Positions 55,827 to 64,000 of a stretch of 64,000 nt of DNA are shown here, one piece after another. The notes beneath the pieces are model-generated. The model saw nothing but the letters and a program-made list of their open reading frames with translations. It was not told the DNA's origin and searched no databases. The stretch comes from Paraferrimonas sedimenticola (GTDB lineage Bacteria > Pseudomonadota > Gammaproteobacteria > Enterobacterales > Shewanellaceae), in NCBI RefSeq assembly GCF_002282855.1, contig NZ_NRIR01000001.1, positions 62,001 through 126,000 on the forward strand. The letters run 5' to 3'. The position numbers and the translations under genes were made by a program. The first letter of the stretch is position 1. Every line of letters starts with the position of its first letter.

Positions 55827-56563
55827 AGTTTTAATCCTCTGAAGTAGGCTATCTGATAGGTCAAAGGCAGACCGTGTTCACAGCGCTGGGCTTCAAGGTG
55901 CGCTTGCACCTCGCGCCACCAGGTTTTACCTCTAAGCCCAGGTGAGCGTTGCTGACTGTGATTCGCCCCGACCCCGCGCAAACTGTTGAGCAAGGTTTTC
56001 ACCGAATCGAAATGGGCGGTTTCGGCGCGGCTCTCCAAATTGACCTCAAAGCCCGCTTGCGTCAGTTGACTCAGCCAAGCTTTTGCCGGAGCAAAGCGAT
56101 TCACACTAAACCCGCTCTGGCAATCTGACGATTGAAGTTCACTCAGGCTGCCTTGCACCACTACAGCTAAATATAGTCGACCGCCGGAGCTCACCACACG
56201 GCCAAGCTCAGAACAACTGCGCTCCACATCGCACCACTGCAGCGCCATGCTAGACACTAAAGCATCGAGACTCTGTGATTGCAGTGGCAACGACTCGGCG
56301 TCGCCTTGCACCACATAGGCCTTATTAGGGCGGGCTTGTTGCAGCATGGCGTGAGATAAATCTAGGCCTATCCACTGGCCTTGGGTCTTGAGCGCCGAGT
56401 CGATTTGTGTGCCAGGCCCGCAGCCCAGATCCAGCACTCGACCCGTTAAATTGGCGCCCAGTAGCAGATGGCGTGCCACTCGCGTCTGCAATTGACTATG
56501 ACAGGCATAAGTACTGGCGGCCGAATCAAAGGCCTGAGCAACGGCGGACTTATCGTAACTCAT
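55823..56563 (-). CDS. bioC: Malonyl-ACP O-methyltransferase BioC
   Basis: SAM methyltransferase that masks malonyl-ACP so that fatty-acid enzymes can build the pimeloyl chain. The 246 residues contain SAM motif I VLDLGCGPGTQID (about 41-53), GLDLSHAMLQQA, and VSSMALQWCDVE near 105. The start lies inside bioF with a 14-bp overlap. bioH, its usual partner for ester removal, is not in the window. Confidence 0.94.
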   Translation of the reverse strand: MSYDKSAVAQAFDSAASTYACHSQLQTRVARHLLLGANLTGRVLDLGCGPGTQIDSALKTQGQWIGLDLSHAMLQQARPNKAYVVQGDAESLPLQSQSLDALVSSMALQWCDVERSCSELGRVVSSGGRLYLAVVVQGSLSELQSSDCQSGFSVNRFAPAKAWLSQLTQAGFEVNLESRAETAHFDSVKTLLNSLRGVGANHSQQRSPGLRGKTWWREVQAHLEAQRCEHGLPLTYQIAYFRGLKL

Positions 56564-57707
56564 CGAGCACCTCCGCCAATGCGTCGGTCAAGCTTTGAAT
56601 TTGCTCGGCGCTGTGACGTGCGCCAATGGTAATCCGTAAACGCGCACTGCCGGCCGGAACCGTGGGAGGCCGAATCGCTCCTACCAAAATCCCGCGCTCG
56701 CGCAGCTTTGTCGCCAGTTGTAATGCTTTATCCGACTCACCGCATAGCAAGGGTTGGATTGGTGAGTCACTGTCCATCAAGGGCAAGTTCAGAGCTTTGG
56801 CGTTGCGTTTAAACAATTCGAGATTGGCGAGCAGTTGTTCACGGCGACGTCCCATTTCGATTTGCTCAAGAGCTGTAATCGCCGCTTGCGCCATCGCCGG
56901 TGACAGCGCGGTGCTGTAGACATAGTGACGACCAAAGTTTTGCAAGTAGTCGATAAGCGGACCGTCAGCCAATATCGCAGCTCCCTGACAGCCCATGGCC
57001 TTACCAAAGGTCACCACCAGGCAATCGGGACGGCAAAGTTCGCTGGCACCAAAGCCGGTGGCACCTAACACACCAAAACCGTGGGCATCGTCTACGATGA
57101 ACAAGTCACCACGGCTGTGTGCCAATTGTTGCAACTCCGCCAAGGGGGCAGTGTCACCGTCCATCGAATACAGACTCTCGCACACCACAGCACCCTGCCC
57201 CTCAAGTCCCTCGGCTAACTTACGCGCGTGCAACAGGTCGTTGTGGGCAAATCGTTTGAGTTTGGCTTTGGTGGCGCGCATACCATCAATGATTGAGGCG
57301 TGTACCAACTTGTCCGCCACAAAGTAATCGAGCGAGTCGCCTAGCGCGCTCATCAGACACTGATTGGCAGCAAAGCCACTGCAAAACAAAATGGCCTGAG
57401 AGTAGCCAGTCAACTGACACAGGGCACGTTCCAAGTCCCGGTGGGCCGGGTGATAGCCGCTCACTAACGGAGAGGCACCACTGCCGCTGCCTAACTCAAG
57501 GGCGGCATCGGCCAGGGCTTGCGCCATCACTTTGGAGTGGGCAAGACCTAGGTAATCGTTGCTGGCAAAGTTCATGAACGCCTGCGAGCCACTGTCCTCA
57601 AGCGGGGCTAGCGTCAAGCGACGCTGGCGCTTAAGTCCTGCTTGTTGCTGAGCTTGTAGGCGCTCGCTTAATCGAGCGCGTGCGTCCGTGTTAGTTGGCT
57701 GCGGCAT
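56550..57707 (-). CDS. bioF: 8-amino-7-oxononanoate synthase
   Basis: PLP enzyme that condenses pimeloyl-ACP with alanine. The 385 residues contain [13 protein letters not shown] (about 46), the substrate loop [28 protein letters not shown], and the PLP lysine in [16 protein letters not shown] (about 235). It overlaps bioB by 17 bp and bioC by 14 bp, indicating tight coupling. Confidence 0.96.
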   Translation of the reverse strand: MPQPTNTDARARLSERLQAQQQAGLKRQRRLTLAPLEDSGSQAFMNFASNDYLGLAHSKVMAQALADAALELGSGSGASPLVSGYHPAHRDLERALCQLTGYSQAILFCSGFAANQCLMSALGDSLDYFVADKLVHASIIDGMRATKAKLKRFAHNDLLHARKLAEGLEGQGAVVCESLYSMDGDTAPLAELQQLAHSRGDLFIVDDAHGFGVLGATGFGASELCRPDCLVVTFGKAMGCQGAAILADGPLIDYLQNFGRHYVYSTALSPAMAQAAITALEQIEMGRRREQLLANLELFKRNAKALNLPLMDSDSPIQPLLCGESDKALQLATKLRERGILVGAIRPPTVPAGSARLRITIGARHSAEQIQSLTDALAEVLDELR

Positions 57708-58734
57708 CGTAAAACTGGTTGCTGGCCTTAGCGCTTAATTGCGCTTGAGTTTCTAGTACTTGCTCGTATGCCACAGGATCACCGGCGGATGGGGTTAAAC
57801 CCAAACGATTGAATAGCTGATGGTCGTCCGACTCTTCAGGGTTGGCTGTGGTCAAGAGTTTACAGCCGTAGAAAATGGAATTGGCACCGGCGAAGAAACA
57901 CATGGACTGTAGCTCGTCGGACATTTTCTCGCGACCGGCAGACAAGCGAATACGCGATTCTGGCATCATGATCCGCGCCACCGCAATAGTGCGCACAAAC
58001 TCAAGCGGGTCTAGGTCGTCCAAATCAGATAACGGTGTACCCGCTACTTTCACCAACATGTTAATTGGCACGCTGTCCGGGTGTTTTTCCATATTAGCCA
58101 GCGCCACTAACAAGCCGGCGCGATCTTTGGGCTGCTCGCCCATGCCAACAATACCGCCGGAGCAGACTTTCATGCCCGCATCGCGAACGTGAGACAGAGT
58201 ATCTAAGCGATCTTCGTAGGTACGAGTAGTGATAATATCGCCGTAAAACTCAGGGCCGGTATCCAAGTTGTGGTTGTAGTAATCCAGACCGGCGTCCGCC
58301 AGCTCGGCGGCTTGATCGGCGGTGAGCATGCCTAGGGTCATGCAAGTTTCCATGCCTAGGTCTTTCACGCCTTTGATCATTTGCAAAATGTAAGGCATGT
58401 CTCTTTGATTAGGGTTGCGCCAAGCGGCACCCATGCAAAAACGGCTAGCACCAGCGTTTTTGGCTTTCTCCGCCTCTTCGAGCACTCGCTCCACTTCCAT
58501 CAAGCGCTCTTTCTCAAGACCCGTGTTGTAGCGCGCGCTTTGCGGACAGTACTTGCAGTCTTCTGGGCAGGCACCTGTCTTGATCGATAACAAGCGACTC
58601 ACTTGCACCTGATTGGGGTCAAACACACGGCGGTGGGTACTTTGAGCTTCGAACAACAGGTCATTCATCGGCTTGGCAAATAGGGCTTGAACTTCCGCAA
58701 CGCTCCAGTCGTGGCGCAGTGATAATTGGGACAT
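57691..58734 (-). CDS. bioB: Biotin synthase
   Basis: Radical SAM enzyme that inserts sulfur into dethiobiotin. The 347 residues contain the SAM-cluster motif [17 protein letters not shown] (C-x3-C-x2-C, about 52-68), [13 protein letters not shown] and the [2Fe-2S] arginine motif [12 protein letters not shown]. It is the first gene of the leftward bioBFCD operon, preceded by a leader of about 130 nt and a promoter that overlaps a BirA-like operator. Confidence 0.97.
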   Translation of the reverse strand: MSQLSLRHDWSVAEVQALFAKPMNDLLFEAQSTHRRVFDPNQVQVSRLLSIKTGACPEDCKYCPQSARYNTGLEKERLMEVERVLEEAEKAKNAGASRFCMGAAWRNPNQRDMPYILQMIKGVKDLGMETCMTLGMLTADQAAELADAGLDYYNHNLDTGPEFYGDIITTRTYEDRLDTLSHVRDAGMKVCSGGIVGMGEQPKDRAGLLVALANMEKHPDSVPINMLVKVAGTPLSDLDDLDPLEFVRTIAVARIMMPESRIRLSAGREKMSDELQSMCFFAGANSIFYGCKLLTTANPEESDDHQLFNRLGLTPSAGDPVAYEQVLETQAQLSAKASNQFYDAAAN

Positions 58735-58869
58735 AGGGTTTGAGTCTCTTTAATTTTTATGGCGTTTTATTGCGTTTTTATCGCGTCAAATAGGGCTTAG
58801 CCTAGCGCTCGATGGATTTCTTGATGAAACCCTAAATCAGAGTGCTAGCACTTAGGCTGAATGTTAGCT

Positions 58870-58897
58870 AGGATACCGTCAGCAAGGTCACTGTCAA
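58870..58897 (-). promoter_or_regulatory. bioB promoter
   Basis: On the minus strand a perfect -35 TTGACA (complement of 58892-58897) is followed after 16 bp by TATCCT (complement of 58870-58875). The -35 overlaps the left arm of the BirA-like operator. The transcript would begin near 58863. A 12-bp palindrome, AGTGCTAGCACT (58841-58852), lies in the leader. Confidence 0.7.
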
Positions 58898-58924
58898 CGC
58901 TGACCACCCAGCACAAGTTTACTA
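58891..58924. promoter_or_regulatory. BirA-like operator between bioA and bioB
   Basis: CTGTCAACG (58891-58899) and AGTTTACTA (58916-58924), separated by 16 bp, resemble the BirA half-sites TTGTnAACC and GGTTTACAA. The site overlaps the bioB -35 and lies 19 bp before the bioA start, so biotin-loaded BirA could repress both directions, as in E. coli. Confidence 0.6.
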
Positions 58925-58942
58925 ACGATTAAAAATTAACCA

Positions 58943-60211
58943 ATGAATCTTGATTTTGATCGCCAACACATTTGGCACCCTTATACCTCCACCACCAACC
59001 CACTGCCGGTATACCCAGTCGCCAGTGCCGATGGTGTACACATTGAGCTAGAGGGCGGTCAGCGTTTAATCGATGGGATGAGCAGTTGGTGGTCTGTGCT
59101 GCACGGCTACAACCATCCGGAGCTAAATCAGGCGCTTGTCGAGCAGAGCAAGAAAATGTCTCATGTTATGTTTGGCGGCTTGACTCACGCCCCAGCCATT
59201 GAGCTCTGCCAACGCTTGGTTGAAATCAGCCCAGATCCAATGACTAAGGTGTTTTTAAGCGACTCGGGCTCGGTGGCGGTGGAAGTGGCGATGAAGATGG
59301 CCATTCAATACTGGGCCGGCCGCGGTAAGCCAAAAAAACAGAAGTTCGTTAGCCTAGCTCGCGGCTACCACGGCGACACCATGGGAGCCATGAGCGTTTG
59401 CGATCCTCACACAGGTATGCATTCCCTGTTCGCCGATGCCCTGCCTAAACAATGGTTTGCCGAGGCGCCACAAACCCCATACGGCGAGCCATTGCGCGAA
59501 GGTGATATTGACTCCCTCGCCGAGATTTTATCGACCCACAAAGACAGCATCGCTGCGCTAATTGTCGAGCCTATTGTGCAAGGGGCTGGCGGTATGCGCA
59601 TCTATAGCGCCGACTACCTCAAGGCAGCAGCAGCCTTGTGTAAAGAGCACGATGTGCTCTTGATTGCCGATGAAATCGCCACCGGCCTTGGACGCACCGG
59701 CACCTGGTTTGGCGTGGATCACGCCGGTATCACGCCGGACATCATGACTCTGGGCAAAACCCTGACCGGCGGCTATATTACGCTCGCCGCCACTTTGTGC
59801 TCGAATGAAATCGCCGATGGTGTGTGCGCCTCTGAAGCCGGTGTGTTTATGCACGGTCCAACCTACATGGGCAACCCCTTAGCCTGTGCGGTGGCCAATA
59901 AAAGCCTTGAAATCCTGCAACGCAATCAGTGGCAAGAAAAGGTCAACGCGATTCAAGTTCAGTTGACTCGAGAGCTGGCGCCTGCCCGCGACTATGATTC
60001 GGTTGTGGATGTGCGCGTGCTAGGCAGCATTGGTGTAATACAGCTGAAAAATGATGTGGATATGGCGAAGCTTCAGGCCCTGTTTGTCGAACGTGGCGTG
60101 TGGATCCGTCCGTTTGGCAAACAAATCTACATCATGCCTCCCTACGTGATTGAGCCTGATGACTTATCTAAGCTGACCAATGCGATGCTGGCGGCGGCGA
60201 AAATTAGCTAA
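58943..60211 (+). CDS. bioA: Adenosylmethionine-8-amino-7-oxononanoate aminotransferase
   Basis: Class III PLP aminotransferase that uses SAM as amino donor to make 7,8-diaminopelargonate. The 422 residues open with [18 protein letters not shown], contain [44 protein letters not shown] and the PLP lysine in [16 protein letters not shown] (about 271). It is divergent from bioB across 208 bp with the shared operator. The ribosome-binding site is weak (AAAATTAACC before ATG). A weak GC dyad at 60220-60236 may end the transcript. Confidence 0.96.
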   Translation: MNLDFDRQHIWHPYTSTTNPLPVYPVASADGVHIELEGGQRLIDGMSSWWSVLHGYNHPELNQALVEQSKKMSHVMFGGLTHAPAIELCQRLVEISPDPMTKVFLSDSGSVAVEVAMKMAIQYWAGRGKPKKQKFVSLARGYHGDTMGAMSVCDPHTGMHSLFADALPKQWFAEAPQTPYGEPLREGDIDSLAEILSTHKDSIAALIVEPIVQGAGGMRIYSADYLKAAAALCKEHDVLLIADEIATGLGRTGTWFGVDHAGITPDIMTLGKTLTGGYITLAATLCSNEIADGVCASEAGVFMHGPTYMGNPLACAVANKSLEILQRNQWQEKVNAIQVQLTRELAPARDYDSVVDVRVLGSIGVIQLKNDVDMAKLQALFVERGVWIRPFGKQIYIMPPYVIEPDDLSKLTNAMLAAAKIS

Positions 60212-60259
60212 TAAGAAAGGCCGGCGATTCGTCGGCGTTTCGATAACTAGCCACCTCGG

Positions 60260-60661
60260 TTAGTGGTCGCAACTTTGTGCTTGGCATAGCTTATAGTTTC
60301 GCCAATGGGCAAAGGCCAGTACGCTAGCTCCGGCCATGGTGAACAACTTCTCGCCCAGCTCGCCCACCAAGTCGTGGCCAAATAGCGCAGTTCCTGCCAG
60401 CAAACCTATCCCAGCAAGGATGCCCAACATCACTTTGGCGTCCTTGTGACGTGTGCAGCCCAGAAACGCCGCGATAGCGCTGCAAGGCAAAATCAACCAA
60501 AGCAGTAGCATGTGGAAGACGTGCTCATCGCCCATGATAGCGGCAAACGATGGTACGGTGGCCAACAGCACAGGCGTCAGCAAACAGTGCAATGCGCACA
60601 GTCCCGAAGCGCCGATAGAAAACTTGTCGAGTAGAGTTTGCGCAGTGGATTTTGCTTTCAA
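60260..60661 (-). CDS. MerC-like membrane protein under a Fur box
   Basis: A 133-residue protein with about four transmembrane helices and the MerC domain. Cysteines lie in GLCALHCLLTPVL (first helix, about 19-31), LPCSAIAAFLGCTRH, and the tail LCQAQSCDH. Classical MerC carries mercuric ions inward, but this gene has no mer neighbours. Instead a Fur-box-like sequence lies 64 bp upstream, so a role with iron or another metal is more likely. Chromosomal MerC-domain proteins of this kind are widespread in marine gammaproteobacteria as far as I recall, and poorly studied. Confidence 0.82.
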   Translation of the reverse strand: MKAKSTAQTLLDKFSIGASGLCALHCLLTPVLLATVPSFAAIMGDEHVFHMLLLWLILPCSAIAAFLGCTRHKDAKVMLGILAGIGLLAGTALFGHDLVGELGEKLFTMAGASVLAFAHWRNYKLCQAQSCDH

Positions 60662-60724
60662 TTTGAATCCCTTACTGTATTGAAGTCAAAGCATTGGGAC
60701 TAAGCATAACACTAACTCGCCCAT

Positions 60725-60743
60725 GTTAGTGAGAATCATTTTC
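60725..60743. promoter_or_regulatory. Fur-box-like site upstream of the MerC-like gene
   Basis: GTTAGTGAGAATCATTTTC matches the 19-bp Fur consensus GATAATGATAATCATTATC at 15 positions. It lies between the hcr terminator and the MerC-like gene, so that gene is the only reasonable target. No clear sigma-70 promoter was placed next to it. Confidence 0.7.
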
Positions 60744-60756
60744 AAAAACAGACCGT

Positions 60757-60783
60757 AAAAAAGCCGACACTCGCTGTCGGCTT
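60757..60783 (-). terminator. Terminator after hcr
   Basis: GCCGACA-(5)-TGTCGGC; on the minus strand it is followed by TTTTTT. It lies 30 bp past the hcr stop. Confidence 0.88.
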
Positions 60784-60812
60784 GTTCAATGCTGTTCTCT
60801 ATTTTTTAGGCT

Positions 60813-61823
60813 CTAGCCTAATTCAATCACAGCATCCGATTGTAAGGTGCTCGAGCAAGCCAGCACATAGCCCTCGGCAAGCTCTTGCTCACTCAGGCCA
60901 GTTTGACTGGTTCGAGTAAACTCCCCTTCGGTTACTTTGCATTTGCAGCTACCGCAAATCCCCGAACGGCAGGCGGCAATGATAGGCAGCTGCATGTCTT
61001 CCGCCGCCTCCAGCACGCTAGCGTTTTTAGCCAACTCGGTGGCTTTGCCAAACGCCGGCGCGCTCACCTGAATTTGGCTTGAAGCGTCTTGGCTTAAAGT
61101 ATCTGCGACTACCGGAGTGAAGCTCTCTTTGTAAAAGCGAGCCATGTCAAACCCGCGGGTCGCCAAGCAATCCTCAAGAATCGCCATAAAGGGCTCCGGC
61201 CCACAGGTGAACACCGCAGTGTCGGCTAAGTCATCAATCAAAGCATCAAACAAGGCTTGGTTTAACAGACCAAAGTGATGGGCTGGATCCGCGACCTCAG
61301 ACAACACCAGCTCCAATTGTAAATTTGAGTGTTGTTCAGCTAAGGCTTGGATCTCACTAGCAAATATCCAATCCTCAACACTGCGAGCAAAGTGGACAAA
61401 GCGAATCGGGGCAGTTGAACCTTGGCTAACAAGCTCACGAGCCATGGACATTACCGGCGTAACCCCACTGCCAGCGCTAATCAGTAGGTAGTTAGGTGCC
61501 TGAGTATCAGCGTTTAAACTAAACTCACCGGTGGCATGGCTCATACCGATGGCCATCCCCGGCTGCAGCTTGTCGATGAGATGATTCGACATTTGCCCGC
61601 CTTCCACTCGCTTGATAGTCAGTGCTAACACATCCGTCTGACTCGGCGACGATGACAGGCTATAGGCCCTTTGCAAAGCCTGACCATTGACCTCGGCTTC
61701 TAGTAAAACAAATTGGCCCGGCAGGTAGTCCATTCCCTGACGGTCGAACTCAAATGTCACGGTATCTGCAGTTTGCGCGACTCGTTTGCGGCAAACTCGT
61801 TTGGGTAAACTCATGTCAGTCAT
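60813..61823 (-). CDS. hcr: Hcp reductase (NADH oxidoreductase Hcr)
   Basis: Passes electrons from NADH to the hybrid cluster protein. The 336 residues contain an FAD-binding barrel (RAYSLSSSPSQ, about 55-65), an NAD-binding domain (ISAGSGVTPVMSMARE, about 110-125; FTCGPEPFM) and a C-terminal plant-type [2Fe-2S] domain with C-x4-C-x2-C (ACRSGICGSCKCKV) and a last cysteine in LACSS. The start could be 61823 or 61814 (MSLPKRV). It lies 74 bp after hcp, separated by a strong terminator that leaves no space for its own promoter, so expression needs read-through. Confidence 0.94.
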   Translation of the reverse strand: MTDMSLPKRVCRKRVAQTADTVTFEFDRQGMDYLPGQFVLLEAEVNGQALQRAYSLSSSPSQTDVLALTIKRVEGGQMSNHLIDKLQPGMAIGMSHATGEFSLNADTQAPNYLLISAGSGVTPVMSMARELVSQGSTAPIRFVHFARSVEDWIFASEIQALAEQHSNLQLELVLSEVADPAHHFGLLNQALFDALIDDLADTAVFTCGPEPFMAILEDCLATRGFDMARFYKESFTPVVADTLSQDASSQIQVSAPAFGKATELAKNASVLEAAEDMQLPIIAACRSGICGSCKCKVTEGEFTRTSQTGLSEQELAEGYVLACSSTLQSDAVIELG

Positions 61824-61835
61824 ACTTGCTCACTC

Positions 61836-61867
61836 AAAAAAAAGAGGCGCTAGGGTTCACTAGCGCC
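61836..61867 (-). terminator. Internal terminator between hcp and hcr
   Basis: GGCGCTAG-GGTTCA-CTAGCGCC (61846-61867); on the minus strand the stem is followed by eight T residues (61836-61843). It ends 12 bp before the hcr start codon. It probably reduces hcr relative to hcp. Confidence 0.92.
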
Positions 61868-61897
61868 CAAATGGAGTACCAACGAAAATCGCTGGAT

Positions 61898-63562
61898 TTA
61901 GTGAACGGCCAGGCAGTCTGCCAAGTCTTGCTCAACAGTGGTGATTAGCTTCAGGCCAGTCATTTCGTTAAGCGCGGTCAGCAGGTTGTCGGTCAAGAAA
62001 GCAGGAGCCGTCGGCCCTACTCGAATGTCCTTGATACCCAGTGCTAGCAAGGTCAGCAAAATCGCAATCGCTTTTTGCTCAAACCAAGACAAAATCAGTG
62101 ACAGAGGCAGTTGGTTTACATCGCACTCAAACGCATCCGCCAAGGCTAGCGCCAACTGAATGGCAGAGTAAGCATCGTTACACTGGCCAACGTCCAAGAA
62201 GCGTGGAATGCCGTTGATGTCGCCAAACTCAAGATCGTTAAACTTGAACTTACCGCAGGCCAAGGTCAGCAAAAGGCTGTCTTGAGGGATGGCTTTGGCC
62301 AGCTCGGTGTAGTAGCTGCGCTCGGCCTTGTCACCATCACAACCGCCTACCAAGAAGAAGTGCTTAATGTTGCCAGCCTTCACTTGTTCGATAACCGCTG
62401 GTGCGGCTGCCATTAGCGCGTTGCGAGCAAAACCTGTGGTGGTGTAGTGCGGGATCTCGTCGTATTGGAAGCCATCTAGCTCAAGGGCTTTATCAATCAC
62501 AGAACTAAAGTCGTCACCTTCCAAGTGAGTCACACCCGGCCAGCCAACAATGCTACGAGTGAACAGACGATCGGCGTACTGACCCACATTCGGGTCAATC
62601 AGGCAGTTCGAGGTCATGACAATGGCGCCAGGGAAGTTCGCAAATTCAGTCTGCTGGTTTTGCCAAGCAGAGCCATAGTTACCCACCAAGTGCTCGTATT
62701 TGTTTAGCTCTGGGTAACCGTGGGCAGGCAGCATCTCGCCGTTGGTATAAACATTAATGCCCTTGCCTTGGGTTTGAATCAAGATTTGCTCTAAATCGCA
62801 CAGGTCGTGACCAGAGACCAGAATGGCTTTACCCGCCACTGGCTTCATGTTGACCTTGGCCGGCGCTGGGTGACCAAACTTGCTGGTCTCACCGCGATCC
62901 AGCATTTCCATCACTTGGTAGTTCAAATGGCCAATCGCCATTGCAGTTTCAAGTAGCGGGTCCATTTCAGTGGGGTCTTGGCCCAAAAGCGCCATGATGC
63001 GGTGGAATTCAGCAAACACTTGAGCGTCGGTTTGCTCCAGAACGCGAGCGTGCTCGATGTAGGCCGCGACACCCTTTAGGCCATACAGGCACAATAGGCG
63101 CAAACCTAGGATATCTTCGTTGATTTCCGCCAGTCCACGGTTAACCGCTGCATTTGGTGCAGCTTGCAAAAGCGCGGCTTTTTCGATGCTGATATCAAAG
63201 TCAGCGGCACCGCCTAGGGGTTGTAGCGCGTCACCAGCCAGCATAGCGGCATTTTCCACTAGCTGCTTTAAACGGTCTCTGTGATTTTTGGCGTTAGCGA
63301 TGAAGTCGATAATACGTTCTTCATCGAAGTTCACATTGGTCAGGGTTGAGAAGAATGCCTTAGCAACATAAGCGTCGATTTGTGGTTCAACGATATCGTA
63401 TTGGCGAGCCAGATTCGCATAACTAGACACCCCTTGCAGCAAATAAACCAGCACGTCTTGCAGGTCTGAAATCTCTGACGTCTTACCACACATGCCTTGT
63501 GAGTAAGCGCAGCCTTTAGCCACTGGAGTTTGAATGGTGTGCTCGCATTGAATACAGAACAT
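61898..63562 (-). CDS. hcp: Hybrid cluster protein (hydroxylamine / NO reductase)
   Basis: Cytoplasmic redox enzyme that reduces nitric oxide (and hydroxylamine in vitro) and promotes S-nitrosylation in E. coli. The 554 residues begin [13 protein letters not shown]; the N-terminal cysteines at 3, 6, 18 and 25 follow the pattern of the [2Fe-2S]-type enterobacterial proteins. Hybrid-cluster ligands are in [38 protein letters not shown] and the late Glu/Lys region. The upstream 233 bp contain a sigma-54 promoter and three NorR-type sites, and hcr follows downstream. Confidence 0.97.
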   Translation of the reverse strand: MFCIQCEHTIQTPVAKGCAYSQGMCGKTSEISDLQDVLVYLLQGVSSYANLARQYDIVEPQIDAYVAKAFFSTLTNVNFDEERIIDFIANAKNHRDRLKQLVENAAMLAGDALQPLGGAADFDISIEKAALLQAAPNAAVNRGLAEINEDILGLRLLCLYGLKGVAAYIEHARVLEQTDAQVFAEFHRIMALLGQDPTEMDPLLETAMAIGHLNYQVMEMLDRGETSKFGHPAPAKVNMKPVAGKAILVSGHDLCDLEQILIQTQGKGINVYTNGEMLPAHGYPELNKYEHLVGNYGSAWQNQQTEFANFPGAIVMTSNCLIDPNVGQYADRLFTRSIVGWPGVTHLEGDDFSSVIDKALELDGFQYDEIPHYTTTGFARNALMAAAPAVIEQVKAGNIKHFFLVGGCDGDKAERSYYTELAKAIPQDSLLLTLACGKFKFNDLEFGDINGIPRFLDVGQCNDAYSAIQLALALADAFECDVNQLPLSLILSWFEQKAIAILLTLLALGIKDIRVGPTAPAFLTDNLLTALNEMTGLKLITTVEQDLADCLAVH

Positions 63563-63656
63563 ATAGTCTTCCTACTTGTTGTCATGGTGCAGCGTGTGAG
63601 ACTCATCGAATACAGTGCTGCACGAATTGGCGATATCAATTGTCTGCTTAGAACAT

Positions 63657-63672
63657 TGCAGAGCCTGTGCCA
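63657..63672 (-). promoter_or_regulatory. Sigma-54 promoter of hcp
   Basis: On the minus strand TGGCACAGGCTCTGCA matches 15 of 16 positions of the sigma-54 consensus TGGCACrNNNNTTGCw, with GG and GC exactly 10 bp apart (-24/-12). The start would be near 63646, giving a leader of about 84 nt before the hcp ATG. Confidence 0.82.
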
Positions 63673-63726
63673 ACATTAAAAAACTATATTTATTAATGAT
63701 TTAGATAAGTACCAGCGAAGCCTGAT

Positions 63727-63782
63727 GTGCTTTTGACAACAGCGATTTCGTTGTAGAAAAGACATCAGGATGTCATTTTGAC
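63727..63782 (-). promoter_or_regulatory. Three NorR-type enhancer sites upstream of hcp
   Basis: On the minus strand three 11-mers fit the NorR core GT-N7-AC: GTCAAAATGAC (63772-63782), GTCTTTTCTAC (63753-63763) and GTCAAAAGCAC (63727-63737). They are centred about 86, 112 and 131 bp upstream of the predicted start, the distance used by NorR at E. coli norVW. The first lies in a perfect 11-3-11 inverted repeat (63765-63789), which could also act as a weak terminator for the HxlR gene. Confidence 0.68.
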
Positions 63783-63795
63783 ATCCTGAGTGGTG

Positions 63796-64000
63796 TTAGA
63801 TTTGATGCTCCTCGGCCCAGTCTTTCAGTTGCTCAAGTATGTTCAAACTCGAGCGCCCAAAGGGGGTAATACTATAGGCCACAGCAATCGGTCGGTCACT
63901 TAGCACCTCTCGCTCAATTAACCCCTGCTCTTCCATTTCTTTTAAGCGTTGGTTGACCATCTTTTTGCTGGCACCGCCGAGCATGCGTGCCAGATCGTTA
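63796..64000 (-). CDS. HxlR-family transcriptional regulator (5' end outside window)
   Basis: The C-terminal 68 or so residues of a winged-helix regulator of the HxlR (DUF24) type. The frame runs without a stop to the window edge. The visible part includes the recognition helix and wing (NDLARMLGGASKKMVNQRLK, EMEEQGLIEREVL, SDRPIAVAYSITPFGRSSL) and a C-terminal dimer helix (LEQLKDWAEEHQI). HxlR proteins often sense electrophiles or redox state; the sensing cysteine, if present, would be in the missing N-terminus. It lies just upstream of hcp on the same strand. Confidence 0.85.
   Translation of the reverse strand, partial: NDLARMLGGASKKMVNQRLKEMEEQGLIEREVLSDRPIAVAYSITPFGRSSLNILEQLKDWAEEHQI

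Noticed and set aside
58841-58852. Palindrome AGTGCTAGCACT as a separate operator
   Set aside because: It lies in the transcribed bioB leader, downstream of the predicted start, and matches no regulator that I know; kept only as a note.
60260-60661. Mercury resistance locus
   Set aside because: No merR, merT, merP or merA nearby, and the upstream site is Fur-like.
63630-63650. FNR box upstream of hcp
   Set aside because: The best match on the minus strand is TTGAT-ATC-GCCAA, one base too short and with a poor right arm.
1-64000. CRISPR arrays, insertion sequences, prophage or attachment sites
   Set aside because: No regularly spaced repeats, transposase or integrase frames were seen; gene order and composition look chromosomal throughout.

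Overview
The window is about half G+C, densely packed chromosomal DNA from a gammaproteobacterium, most probably an Alteromonadales member related to Shewanella, Ferrimonas or Paraferrimonas. That placement is inference. It rests on the order gyrA | ubiG-HAD phosphatase | nrdA-nrdB-yfaE opposite serC-hisC-aroA-cmk-rpsA-ihfB-lapA-lapB-pyrF, and on small tetraheme cytochromes (CctA type) next to htpX and a bioDCFB/bioA locus, an arrangement I recall from Shewanella. No rRNA, tRNA, transposase, phage gene or CRISPR array was seen.

Layout. 1-0.9 kb: the end of an acyl-CoA dehydrogenase gene with a PsrA-like operator. 1-13.2 kb: a leftward housekeeping block (YaiL-like protein, pyrF, lapBA, ihfB, rpsA, cmk, aroA, hisC, serC, gyrA) divided by several clear terminators. 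13.4-18.9 kb: a rightward block (ubiG, HAD phosphatase, nrdAB and its ferredoxin, with an NrdR box). 19-27 kb: GNAT and DUF1294 proteins, two divergent SDR oxidoreductases, then a LysR regulator facing an operon of histidine phosphatase, ACAD10/11-type acyl-CoA dehydrogenase, APH-type kinase and GntP permease. 27.1-35.6 kb: a TetR regulator facing an acyl-CoA synthetase and a single-chain acyl-CoA carboxylase, followed by a TonB-dependent receptor. 35.8-41.6 kb: a photolyase/cryptochrome, a second TonB-dependent receptor, a small membrane protein, a YCII-domain protein and a DUF2157 membrane protein. 41.7-49 kb: DEAD-box helicase, uracil-type permease, sbcCD, cold-shock protein. 49-54 kb: RraB-like and S4 proteins, a cytoplasmic nucleotidase-like protein, DUF1415, two tandem tetraheme cytochromes, htpX. 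54.4-60.2 kb: pepE and the biotin locus. 60.2-64 kb: a MerC-like protein under a Fur box, hcr, hcp and a partial HxlR regulator.

The most interesting part is 20.7-35.6 kb. The kinase and dehydrogenase genes are the split equivalents of the two halves of animal ACAD10/ACAD11. By family knowledge (LvaA/LvaC of levulinate catabolism, ACAD10/11) such pairs phosphorylate and then remove the hydroxyl of 4-hydroxyacyl-CoAs. A 15-bp dyad, TTACA-N5-TGTAA, occurs in the TetR/CoA-ligase promoter, in the TonB-receptor promoter and between the two SDR genes. In the first two places a second copy follows exactly 17 bp downstream. This ties an outer-membrane receptor, a CoA ligase, a biotin carboxylase and SDR genes into one proposed TetR regulon for importing and degrading an unidentified carboxylic acid or lipid.

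The second highlight is the hcp promoter: a near-perfect sigma-54 element with three upstream GT-N7-AC sites, as expected for NorR control by nitric oxide, followed by a strong terminator between hcp and hcr. A comparable terminator lies between the two cytochrome genes.
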